DNA of 64,000 bases. Origin: a bacterium. Lineage in GTDB: Bacteria; Desulfobacterota; DSWW01. A program made the position numbers and the translations under genes. Below are positions 52,454 to 60,382 of this stretch, piece after piece. The notes under the pieces are model-generated. The model was not told where the DNA came from. It made no database searches and saw nothing but the letters and a program-made list of their open reading frames with translations. Location: assembly GCA_028277985.1 (NCBI GenBank), contig JANQFG010000105.1, positions 1 to 64,000 on the forward strand. Reading direction: 5' to 3'. The first letter of the stretch is position 1, and the number at the start of each line of letters is the position of its first letter.

Positions 52454-52480
52454 AATAGACTTATCACATCCCTCCTGTTA
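52454..52480 (+). promoter_or_regulatory. Shared upstream element, copy 1
   Basis: AATAGACTTATCACA followed by CCCTCCTGTTA; almost the same string lies at 54216-54242 ahead of the SDR gene. The position upstream of two starts and the TGNTAT-like end suggest a promoter with an extended -10 box. The sigma factor is unknown. Confidence 0.45.
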
Positions 52481-52565
52481 TTAAAGACAGATCCTTGATC
52501 TCGATCCGAGAATCACGAGTCGCGTGACCTGGCTCCACACAGATGAATTCAAGGGAATCAAATTC

Positions 52566-54092
52566 ATGGTGAGGAAGAGGTCTCTTGAGAACATGGCCCT
52601 GTTCCGTCCAACCTCCCGCCCCCGGGCAACGTCGGCACCCGAAACAAAGTGGGCGGCCCCAGGGCTCCTCATCTCTCTGCTTGTCTGTTGTGCCCTGACC
52701 TTCGTTTCCTGCAGCAGTGATGACCCGGGCGAACCACCCGAATCAACCAGGATCGTATCCGCCGAAACCATGATGGGATGGATCCGGACCATCTTCGATC
52801 AGGGCGTTCGCCTGCCGGGGTATCCGGCGAATGACTGGGCCATCGAGTGGGTTCAGCAACAGTTCGAGAACTCCGGACTCCAGGAGGTGACACTGGAGCC
52901 GATTCAAGTCGATCGTTGGGAATCATCAGGATGCTCTCTTTCCGTCCGGTCCGACATCCCGGGCGGACCCGTGCTTGACGTACCCTGCATGCCCGTACCC
53001 TATTCACAACCTTCGAACGGAATAGAAGCGGAGCTGATCCCCTTCGGCCCTGGAGCAGGGGCCGGGGGACGAATTGCGCTCGTCGACCACACGTTCATCG
53101 AAATCCCCGCATTCCTGGGTCTGCTCTCCGCTACCGGGGCTTATGATCCGCTCGGAGATTTCGGATTGAACGGAATCGACCATATGCTCCCCTTCAGCTT
53201 TCAGTTTCAGAATGTCCTGGAGCCGGCTATTGAAGCCGGAGCGGTTGGATTCATCGGCGTGCTGAGCAATCTGCCGTGGGACACGGAGGAATACTTCGTT
53301 CCTTACGACGCCGTCAGGCGGCCCCTGTCAGGTGTCTGGATCAGCGCCTCGAACGGGGACAGGGTGAAGGCCCAACTGGCCGCCGGCAGGACCCTTGCCA
53401 GGATCTCCTACGACGCGAGCGTCGAGACCGTGACGTCTTACAACGTCTACGGTTCGCTTCCGGGCGTTTCCGACGACTGGATCATCATCGGCACGCATCA
53501 CGACGGCCCATGGGGCTCGGCGGTCGAGGACGGGTCGGGGATGGCGCTGGTCCTCGCCCAGGTCGCCTACTGGTCGAAGCTCCCTGGGGAACAACGCCCA
53601 CACAATATGTTGTTCCTGATGAATGGCGGGCACATGGCGGGCGGCAAGGGAATCAAGGGGTTTGTTGCGAATCACGCAGAACTGCTGGAGAGTACGGTAG
53701 CTGCGATCCACCTCGAGCACGTTGCCCGTAAGGCGGGTGGCGCCGACGGACTGCCGATTGCGCTGGACGAGCCCGAGATTCGTTGGTGGTTCACCAGCCG
53801 GAACGAGGCCCTTCAGAACATTGTCCTGGAGGCTCTCGAGGCCGAGGACCTGTATCGCTCCATCCTGTTTCCTCCGGACTTCCTCTGGTTCGAACATCCT
53901 CCCACCGACGGTGCTTTCTTCCACCCGATCGTGCCGATCGTGCAGCATCTCAGCGCGCCCGTGTATCTTTTCGACTCGGCCGATACTCCGGACATGGTGC
54001 ACGAGCCGAGTCTGGTTCCGCTTACGCGAGCCGTGGTTCAGATGGTCAACGCGCTGGGGGCTCACGATTCGGGCAGCCTGCGCGTTCGATGA
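52566..54092 (+). CDS. M28-family-like lipoprotein, probably catalytically altered
   Basis: About 508 residues. A membrane segment (LLISLLVCCALTFVSC) ends in a lipobox-like Cys. Beyond it is a peptidase M28 fold with GTHHDGPWGSAVEDGSGMAL (first His, bridging Asp and its partner) and a late His in IVQHLSAPVYLF. The position of the catalytic Glu-Glu pair is occupied by NGGHMAGGKG, so the general base is missing and peptidase activity is doubtful. The ATG at 52593 has a good GAGGAAGAGG and is an alternative start. It follows the protease gene by about 150 bp and shares the upstream element with the SDR gene downstream. Confidence 0.8.
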   Translation: MVRKRSLENMALFRPTSRPRATSAPETKWAAPGLLISLLVCCALTFVSCSSDDPGEPPESTRIVSAETMMGWIRTIFDQGVRLPGYPANDWAIEWVQQQFENSGLQEVTLEPIQVDRWESSGCSLSVRSDIPGGPVLDVPCMPVPYSQPSNGIEAELIPFGPGAGAGGRIALVDHTFIEIPAFLGLLSATGAYDPLGDFGLNGIDHMLPFSFQFQNVLEPAIEAGAVGFIGVLSNLPWDTEEYFVPYDAVRRPLSGVWISASNGDRVKAQLAAGRTLARISYDASVETVTSYNVYGSLPGVSDDWIIIGTHHDGPWGSAVEDGSGMALVLAQVAYWSKLPGEQRPHNMLFLMNGGHMAGGKGIKGFVANHAELLESTVAAIHLEHVARKAGGADGLPIALDEPEIRWWFTSRNEALQNIVLEALEAEDLYRSILFPPDFLWFEHPPTDGAFFHPIVPIVQHLSAPVYLFDSADTPDMVHEPSLVPLTRAVVQMVNALGAHDSGSLRVR

Positions 54093-54215
54093 CATTCTTA
54101 TCCGGTCGATCCGTACCTCTGCCGGCGGTGGAAGACCCGGTTCCGCGAGGAGATGCTGGAGGCCACTGATTTCCAAAATGATAAAAAATATCTATCGAAA
54201 TGATAATAAATATTC

Positions 54216-54242
54216 AATAGACTTATCACAAAACCCCTGCTA
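54216..54242 (+). promoter_or_regulatory. Shared upstream element, copy 2
   Basis: AATAGACTTATCACA followed by AAACCCCTGCTAT, 45 bp before the SDR ATG. It matches the 52454 element in sequence and spacing. The surrounding stretch 54175-54215 is unusually A+T-rich. Confidence 0.45.
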
Positions 54243-54286
54243 TGAGTAGTGGTTCAGGTGATTTACAGAAAAGGGAGACCTCATAG

Positions 54287-55138
54287 ATGAAAACCTTCCG
54301 CGGCAAAACGGCGATCGTTACCGGTGGAGGTTCCGGCATAGGCAAGGAACTCGCCCTGGCCCTGGCAGGCGATGGCGCCAACGTGGTGATCACGGACATC
54401 GTTCAGGAACGCATCGACGAGGTGAAGGGCCTGATCGAGGGCAAAGGCGTGAAGGCGGGGGGCTACAAGCTGGACCACGCCAGCCTGGAAGAATCCAAGG
54501 CCTTTGCCGAGCAGTTTGCAAAGGAGTGGGGCGATCTCCACGTTCTCTGCTGCAACGCGGGCGTAGGCCACGGGGCCCGACTGGAGGAAACCACCCTGGA
54601 GGAGTGGGAGTGGGTCCTCGGCGTGAACCTCTGGGGGGTAGTCTACATGATCCAGCTTCTCGTGCCCGGTATGATCGAGCGGCAGGAAGGCTCGGTCCTG
54701 ATAACGGCGAGCGGTGCGGGGCTCGCGCCCATGGCCGGCATGGCGCCCTACAACTTGACCAAGGCAGCCATGGTCAGCCTCGCCGAGACCCTGCACATGG
54801 AACTCGTCAACCACAACATCGGCGTTACCGCCCTCTGCCCGGGAGTCATCAACACGAACATCGTACGGGACGGACGCATCCACGCTTCAGATGGGGAAGA
54901 GAACCCAGTGCACTCGCGACTCGTCGACCTCTACGCGACCAAGGGCACGGATCCGGCGGTCGTGGCAAGAGACGCCTTGAAGGCGCTCAAGCGCGACATC
55001 CCGATCATGCACACACCGGGGCACGTGTGGCCCCTGTACCTTCTGCACAGGATTTCCCCTTCCCTTTACAACTGGCTTGGAAGATACTTCTGGAAGAGGG
55101 GACGGGCCTTCTTGCTGCCCGTCGGCCCGGAGAAGTAG
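54287..55138 (+). CDS. Short-chain dehydrogenase/reductase
   Basis: A 283-residue SDR. It has AIVTGGGSGIGKELALALAG, NAGVGHGARL and the catalytic set ITASGAG...APYNLTKAAMVSLAE. The C-terminal extension (WPLYLLHRISPSLYNWLGRYF) is hydrophobic and may touch the membrane. It is the first of a plus-strand group with the ThDP enzyme, two more SDRs and an acyl-CoA dehydrogenase, and lies behind an A+T-rich promoter region. Confidence 0.9.
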   Translation: MKTFRGKTAIVTGGGSGIGKELALALAGDGANVVITDIVQERIDEVKGLIEGKGVKAGGYKLDHASLEESKAFAEQFAKEWGDLHVLCCNAGVGHGARLEETTLEEWEWVLGVNLWGVVYMIQLLVPGMIERQEGSVLITASGAGLAPMAGMAPYNLTKAAMVSLAETLHMELVNHNIGVTALCPGVINTNIVRDGRIHASDGEENPVHSRLVDLYATKGTDPAVVARDALKALKRDIPIMHTPGHVWPLYLLHRISPSLYNWLGRYFWKRGRAFLLPVGPEK

Positions 55139-55220
55139 GCAAAGCCATCATTCCCGCGAAGCTCGTCCCCGCGCAGGCAGGGACCCTTTGGCACACAAAG
55201 CAAACGAACGGAGGCACATC

Positions 55221-56924
55221 ATGGCAGAAATCACTGGAGGAGAACTCCTTGCACGTTGTCTCGCCAATGAAGGCGTAAAATTCATCTTCGGGCTGCCGTG
55301 CCCCGAGATCGACCCGATGCTGGCGTCGCTGGAGAAATACGATATCCGGCTCGTACCGATACGGCACGAGGCCGCTGCGGTCCATATGGCCGAAGGCGTG
55401 TACAGGACGAGCGGCCAGGTGGCGGCCGTGCTCGGCAATCCTGGACCCGGCTCGGCCAACCTTCTGCCGGGGGTGATCACGGCCCGTCATGAAGGCGTTC
55501 CCGTGATCGTGATTACGTCGCAGCACCGGCCCGAGATCGTCTACCCTTCTCCGCCCTCCACGTTCCAGGGCCAGGACCAGCTTGATGTGTTCAAGCCGGC
55601 CGTCAAATGGGGCGCTCCGATCTTCGCCTGGGGCCGCATCCCGGAGATCGTGCGCATGGCCTACCGCGAGATGTGGTTGGGCCGCCCCGGACCGGTGCAC
55701 ATCGATGCTCCCATGCCGATCATGTACGAGACGGGCGAAGAGGAAACGGCCCCTGTGTTCCCGCCCCGGCAATACCGCTGCGGGCTGCCCCAGCCCTCGG
55801 ACAAGCAGATCCAGGAGGCGGCCGAGCTGCTTGCCTCCGCAGAGCGGCCACTCGTCATTTCGGGTTGCGGCGTGGACCGTTCGGGCGCGAACATCGCGGT
55901 CATGGAGATCGTGGGGATGCTCAACTGCCCCGTCTTCAGCACCATGGCGGGCCGCTCCACCGTGCCGATCGACCACCCGAACCACATTTACAGCTTTGGT
56001 GCGGGCGGAGACATCGTCAAACAAGAGGCGGACGTAGTGCTTGTGGCGGGCTCCAGGCTCGGCAACCTCGATCTCCCTTATGACAAGTACTGGGGCGAGT
56101 CCTCCAGGCACAAGTTCATCCAGATAGACATCGACCCCCGCAACATGGGTGTGACCCGCCCGATCACCCTGGGCATCGTCGCCGACGCCAAGGCTACGCT
56201 GGACGGAATCGTCAAGGCCCTCAGGGGTATGAATGTCAAACGGAAGGACGGCCTGGATCTGGCCCGGTATCGCGAAGCTGCGGAGGACTCCTGGAGCGAG
56301 GCGTTCAAGATGGTCGAGGACTGGCCGGGCCCGGGCATCCATCCCGCCCGTGCCATGCAGGCCGTGGCCGAGACCTTTGGAAAGGACGCGATCTATCTGA
56401 CGGACGGAGGCATGACCTCGCTCTGGGCCCACTGGTTCCTTCCGGCCACCTGGCCGCGCTCCTATCACGGCATCCTGGAGCTCGGCATGCTCGGGATCGG
56501 CGTCCCCTACGCGGTCGGTGCCAAGCTGGCGAACCCGGATCGGGAGATCGTCTGCGTCACCGGTGACGGCGCCGCAGGCTTCAACTTCATGGAGATGCAA
56601 TCCGCTGCAAGGGAAGGCCTGAACATCACGACCGTGGTCTTCGCAGAGGGCCAATGGACCATGGAGATACCGAACGAGATGATGCTCTGGGGTAAGACCT
56701 TCGGCACGGGCATGGGAGAGGTCCGCTGGGACAAGGTGGGCGAGGGCCTGGGTTGCTCCGGCATCTACGCGGACAAAGCGGAAGAGGTGGGCCCTGCGAT
56801 CAAGGCCGCCAAGGAGACCAAAGGCCCGACCGTGGTCTGTCTGAAGACCGACCTTCAGGCGAACCTGGGCGTGCCCGAGGACTACATGATGCGCTTCTTC
56901 GAGGTGTACCAGGGGCCACAGTAA
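55221..56924 (+). CDS. Thiamine-diphosphate-dependent enzyme (acetolactate synthase-like)
   Basis: A 567-residue ThDP enzyme with the three usual domains: PYR with the catalytic Glu in IRHEAAAVHMAEG, a central domain (DKQIQEAAELLASAERPLVISG), and PP with GDGAAGFNFMEMQSA. The Mg-ligand Asn-Asn that normally closes the GDG...NN motif is replaced by FAEGQW, an unusual substitution. Family options include acetolactate synthase-like, oxalyl-CoA or benzoylformate decarboxylase-like enzymes. GGAGGCAC precedes the ATG at 55221; an upstream frame extension is unlikely. REP-like sequence fills the gap to the SDR before it. Confidence 0.87.
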   Translation: MAEITGGELLARCLANEGVKFIFGLPCPEIDPMLASLEKYDIRLVPIRHEAAAVHMAEGVYRTSGQVAAVLGNPGPGSANLLPGVITARHEGVPVIVITSQHRPEIVYPSPPSTFQGQDQLDVFKPAVKWGAPIFAWGRIPEIVRMAYREMWLGRPGPVHIDAPMPIMYETGEEETAPVFPPRQYRCGLPQPSDKQIQEAAELLASAERPLVISGCGVDRSGANIAVMEIVGMLNCPVFSTMAGRSTVPIDHPNHIYSFGAGGDIVKQEADVVLVAGSRLGNLDLPYDKYWGESSRHKFIQIDIDPRNMGVTRPITLGIVADAKATLDGIVKALRGMNVKRKDGLDLARYREAAEDSWSEAFKMVEDWPGPGIHPARAMQAVAETFGKDAIYLTDGGMTSLWAHWFLPATWPRSYHGILELGMLGIGVPYAVGAKLANPDREIVCVTGDGAAGFNFMEMQSAAREGLNITTVVFAEGQWTMEIPNEMMLWGKTFGTGMGEVRWDKVGEGLGCSGIYADKAEEVGPAIKAAKETKGPTVVCLKTDLQANLGVPEDYMMRFFEVYQGPQ

Positions 56925-56934
56925 TCCGTCGGAG

Positions 56935-57034
56935 ATTGCGAGTGTAGCGAAGCTAACCCCCGGCACTAACCGGCGGCCGCAGTGCCCTCACCCACGGACA
57001 TTGCGAGCCGCTTCCGGCGGCGAAGCAACCCCCC
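56935..57034. repeat. Two dispersed ATTGCGAG-type palindromic repeats
   Basis: Copies at 56935-56961 and 57000-57034 start ATTGCGAG and end in a pyrimidine-rich AACCCCC. The second has an internal CCGCTTCCGGCGG palindrome. They sit in the 233-bp gap between the ThDP enzyme and the tandem SDR genes. Confidence 0.75.
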
Positions 57035-57105
57035 AGCCCCCGTGACTTCCTCCCCGGCCCCGAATCTGGTACCCTCTCCAGTTACGGCAATCCCCCCCAA
57101 CTGCC

Positions 57106-57131
57106 GTCATTCCCGCGGAAGCGGGAATCCC
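57106..57131. repeat. GTCATTCCCGC-type palindromic repeat
   Basis: TTCCCGC and GCGGGAA flank a GGAA loop, a common dispersed bacterial repeat. Related fragments occur at about 47300 (CGCGGGAATGACGG), 55150 and 57999. It directly precedes the ribosome site of the first tandem SDR gene. Confidence 0.7.
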
Positions 57132-57157
57132 TCAGCATCCAGCGGAGGAGCCCCCAC

Positions 57158-57985
57158 GTGAAAACTCTGACTAACAAAGTAGCCGCCGTAACCGGGGCCG
57201 CCTCGGGCATCGGCCGCGCCCTGGCAACGAACCTCGCTGCCAAGGGATGCCATCTGGCCATCTCGGACGTGGATGAGCCCGGCCTCCAAGAAACCGCGAG
57301 CCTCATCACCGACGCGAAAGTGAAGATCACCACCCACATCGTTGACGTGGCCGACCGTGACCGGGTCCACCAATACGCCGATGACGTGGTGGAACAGCAT
57401 GGCCGCGTGAACATCATCATCAACAACGCAGGGGTCGGTGTCGGCGACACCATCGAAGATGTCTCCTACGATGATTTCGAATGGATCGTGGGCATCAACT
57501 TCTGGGGCGTGGTTTACGGCACCAAGGCCTTCCTCCCATACTTGAAGAAAGAGCCCGAAGGCCACATCGTGAACATCTCCAGCATCAACGGCATCGTTCC
57601 GAACCCGAACAACGGCCCCTACTGTGCCACCAAGTTCGCAGTGAAAGGATTCACCGAGACCCTCCGCCAGGAGCTAAACGGGACCTCCGTAGGCGTGACC
57701 GTAGTGCATCCTGGAGGCATCGGAACAAACATCGTCCGAAACGCCCGCATCCGCAAAGGTGTGAATCCGAACAAGACGCACGAAGAGCTGGCCGCGGCGT
57801 TCGATGAACACCTCGTCCGGAACACCCCGGATTTCGCGGCCCGGACGATCATCTCCGGGATCGAAAATAACAAGCAACGGGTCATGGTGGGTGGAGACGC
57901 TAAAACCATGGATTGGTTCACCCGTCTCTTTCCGGTAGGCGCAACCCGTTTCGTACGCTACATCACCCACAGATTCTCGAGCTGA
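57158..57985 (+). CDS. Short-chain dehydrogenase (tandem copy A)
   Basis: A 275-residue SDR with VTGAASGIGRALATNLA, NNAGVGVGDTI and the catalytic block NISSINGIVP...PYCATKFAVKGFTE. GTG start with GGAGGAG upstream. The next gene is a near-duplicate of equal length; most of the segment around GINFWGVV and EPEGHIVNIS is the same in both. The substrate is unknown. The C-terminal part (VMVGGDAKTMDWFTRLFP) resembles acyl or hydroxysteroid-type SDRs. Confidence 0.9.
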   Translation: MKTLTNKVAAVTGAASGIGRALATNLAAKGCHLAISDVDEPGLQETASLITDAKVKITTHIVDVADRDRVHQYADDVVEQHGRVNIIINNAGVGVGDTIEDVSYDDFEWIVGINFWGVVYGTKAFLPYLKKEPEGHIVNISSINGIVPNPNNGPYCATKFAVKGFTETLRQELNGTSVGVTVVHPGGIGTNIVRNARIRKGVNPNKTHEELAAAFDEHLVRNTPDFAARTIISGIENNKQRVMVGGDAKTMDWFTRLFPVGATRFVRYITHRFSS

Positions 57986-58048
57986 ATTCGCAAGAAGTCT
58001 TTCCCGCCCAGGCGGAAACCCTTTGCCCTCAATCCCAGGAGCCCCCAG

Positions 58049-58876
58049 ATGAAATCCCTCACCGACAGAGTCGCCGCAGTGACCGGCGCTGCCTCGGGCA
58101 TCGGCCGCGCACTGGCAACGAACCTCGCCGCAGAAGGGTGCCATCTGGCCCTCTCGGACGTGAACGAACAGGGTCTCCGGGAAACTGCGAGCCTCCTCGC
58201 CGGCAAGAACGTCAAGGTCACCACCCACGTCGTGGACGTGGCCAACCGTGACCAGGTCCACCAGTATGCCGACGACGTCGTGAAGGAGCACGGCCGTGCC
58301 AATATCATCATCAATAACGCGGGCGTCGCTGTCGCGGACTCGATCGAAGATGTCTCGTACGAGGACTTCGAATGGATCGTGGGCATCAACTTCTGGGGTG
58401 TGGTCCACGGCACCAAGGCCTTCCTTCCCTACATCAAGAAAGAGCCCGAAGGCCACATCGTCAACATCTCCAGTATCAACGGCATCGTGCCGAACCCGCT
58501 GAACGCCCCGTACTGCGCCACCAAGTTCGCAGTGAAAGGCTTCACCGAAGCCCTGAAACAGGAACTTCACGGGACCCAGATCGGGGTGACCGTGGTCCAT
58601 CCCGGCGGAATCAAGACCGACATCGTCCGTAACGCCCGTTTCCGAAAGCATGTTCGCCCGGAAATGACCAAAGAGAAGATGGCGAGTGTCTACGACGAGA
58701 AGCTTTTCAAGACAACGGCCGAGACCGCGGCCCAGACGATCGTTTCCGCCATCGAGAACAACAAGCAACGGATCCTGGTTGGGGGAGACGCAAAATTCAT
58801 GGATCTGCTCACCAGGCTCTTCCCGATTTCTGCAACCAAGTTCGTCAGGAACCTGACCTACAAATTCACGGAGTAA
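58049..58876 (+). CDS. Short-chain dehydrogenase (tandem copy B)
   Basis: A 275-residue paralogue of the preceding SDR with the same motifs (VTGAASGIGRALATNLA, NISSINGIVP, PYCATKFAVKG). Divergence is concentrated in the substrate loop and the C-terminal third (KHVRPEMTKEKMASVYDEKL). The two probably arose by tandem duplication and may have different stereo- or chain-length preference. An acyl-CoA dehydrogenase gene follows by 19 bp. Confidence 0.9.
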   Translation: MKSLTDRVAAVTGAASGIGRALATNLAAEGCHLALSDVNEQGLRETASLLAGKNVKVTTHVVDVANRDQVHQYADDVVKEHGRANIIINNAGVAVADSIEDVSYEDFEWIVGINFWGVVHGTKAFLPYIKKEPEGHIVNISSINGIVPNPLNAPYCATKFAVKGFTEALKQELHGTQIGVTVVHPGGIKTDIVRNARFRKHVRPEMTKEKMASVYDEKLFKTTAETAAQTIVSAIENNKQRILVGGDAKFMDLLTRLFPISATKFVRNLTYKFTE

Positions 58877-58895
58877 ACGCGGAAGGAGGTAATCC

Positions 58896-60161
58896 ATGGA
58901 CTACTTCGACGTGAACCTGGACCTGACCGAAGAAGACCTGGCACTCAAGGCGGCTGCCAACCAGTTCGCCAGAGAGGTCATCCGTCCGACCGCCAAGGCC
59001 CTCGACGAAATGACTCCGGAGGAGGTGATCGCGGACGGCTCGCCCCTGTTCGACTTCCTCAGGAAGTCCTACGAACTGGGATACCACAAGATGCTCCTCC
59101 CCGAGGCGGTGGGCGGTATGGGACTCACCCCCCTTCAGACCCACGTCCTCATGGAAGAGATGGGGTACGGCAGCTTCGGCCTGGCCGTGCAGCTTGCGGT
59201 CTGCAGCTTCGTCCCCTACACGGCCGCATTCACCGGCAACGAAGAGCTCATCAAGGAGTTCACCGTTCCCTACTGCGAGTGCACCGACGGCAGCCTCCGG
59301 TCCTGCTGGGGCGGCACCGAGCCTGACCACGGCTCCGACAACATCGGTATGGGCGAGGACTTCTTCACCCAACCGATACGAACCAACTGCGTTGCCAAGA
59401 GGGACGGCGATGACTGGGTCATCAACGGCCAGAAAGCTGCCTGGGTCTCGGGCGGCACCATCTCCACCCACTGCCAACTCCACATCCAGACCGACCCGGA
59501 CATGGGATTCGCCGGCTTCAGCATCTTCCTCATACCCATGGACCTGCCGGGCTGCTCCAAGGGAAAGCCGCTCAACAAGATCGGCCAGCGGGACCTGAAC
59601 CAGGGGGAGCTCTTTTTCGAGGACGTCCGGGTGTCCGACAAGTACCGGATCATCGGCCCCGACATGTACCCCATGATGGAGGACGGGATCCTGGCCCTGG
59701 CCAATGCCTGGATGGCCACCTGGGCGACCGGCCTGGCCCGGGCCGCCTATGAAGAGGCACTGACCTACTGCAAAGAGCGGGTCCAGGGCGGCAGGGTCCT
59801 GGCCGAGCACTACTCGATCAAGCAGAGAATCTTCGAGATGTTCTCCCGCGTAGAGACCTGCAGAGCCCTTTCCCGGGCCGCGATCAATTTGAACATGCGC
59901 ATCGCCCCGGGCTTTGCCGAATACTCCATGGCGGCCAAGACCACGGCCACCCGGCTCTGCCTGGAGAACGCAAGCGACGCGATCCAGCTCCTCGGCGGCA
60001 ACGGTCTCTCCAAGGAGTATCTGCCCGAGAAGCTCTTCCGGGACGCCCGCGCGACCCTGATCGAGGACGGCAACAACGAGATCCTGGCCCGCCGCGGCGG
60101 CCACATGCTATTCGAATCGTACCCCCGGCCTCGGGACACCATCCCTTTCATTCCGGGATGA
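58896..60161 (+). CDS. Acyl-CoA dehydrogenase
   Basis: A 421-residue FAD enzyme that oxidises an acyl-CoA to the 2,3-enoyl-CoA and passes electrons to ETF. It has CWGGTEPDHGSDN (FAD/substrate loop), QLLGGNGLSKEYLPEKLFRD and LIEDGNNEILARRGG, where the Glu in IEDG is at the catalytic-base position. Length fits the family. GGAAGGAGG precedes the ATG. It is cotranscribed with the SDR pair, so the set could carry out steps of beta-oxidation or of an alicyclic/aromatic CoA-ester pathway. Confidence 0.93.
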   Translation: MDYFDVNLDLTEEDLALKAAANQFAREVIRPTAKALDEMTPEEVIADGSPLFDFLRKSYELGYHKMLLPEAVGGMGLTPLQTHVLMEEMGYGSFGLAVQLAVCSFVPYTAAFTGNEELIKEFTVPYCECTDGSLRSCWGGTEPDHGSDNIGMGEDFFTQPIRTNCVAKRDGDDWVINGQKAAWVSGGTISTHCQLHIQTDPDMGFAGFSIFLIPMDLPGCSKGKPLNKIGQRDLNQGELFFEDVRVSDKYRIIGPDMYPMMEDGILALANAWMATWATGLARAAYEEALTYCKERVQGGRVLAEHYSIKQRIFEMFSRVETCRALSRAAINLNMRIAPGFAEYSMAAKTTATRLCLENASDAIQLLGGNGLSKEYLPEKLFRDARATLIEDGNNEILARRGGHMLFESYPRPRDTIPFIPG

Positions 60162-60168
60162 GCCGGAC

Positions 60169-60307
60169 ATTGCGAGCCTAGCGAAGTCGGAAAAAAGTGG
60201 AGATTGCGAGCGTAGCGAAATCGCAATAAAGTGGAGATTGCGAGCGTAGCGAAATCGCAATAAAGTGGAGATTGCGAGGAGCCTGAGGCGACGAAGCAAC
60301 CCCCCGG
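60169..60307. repeat. Tandem array of 34-bp ATTGCGAG repeats
   Basis: Units at 60169-60202, 60203-60236 and 60237-60270, each starting ATTGCGAG and ending AAGTGGAG, followed by a terminal ATTGCGAG unit ending in AACCCCCC at 60271-60307. Units 2 and 3 are identical; unit 1 differs slightly. The internal palindrome pairs ATTGCGA with TCGCAAT. Confidence 0.85.
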
Positions 60308-60382
60308 CCCAGCGGCTTCCTTCCTCTGCCCAGGTACGGTACCATGGTAGCTCTCCCATCTATCAGAGAAGGAACCCCCAAC

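Noticed and set aside
55005..56966. A 653-codon minus-strand frame under the ThDP enzyme
   Set aside because: Antisense to a clear ThDP enzyme with GDG motif and catalytic Glu; no domain in the antisense reading.
60169..60307. A short CRISPR array
   Set aside because: The 34-bp units follow each other without unique spacers, have related single copies elsewhere in the window, and no cas gene is present.
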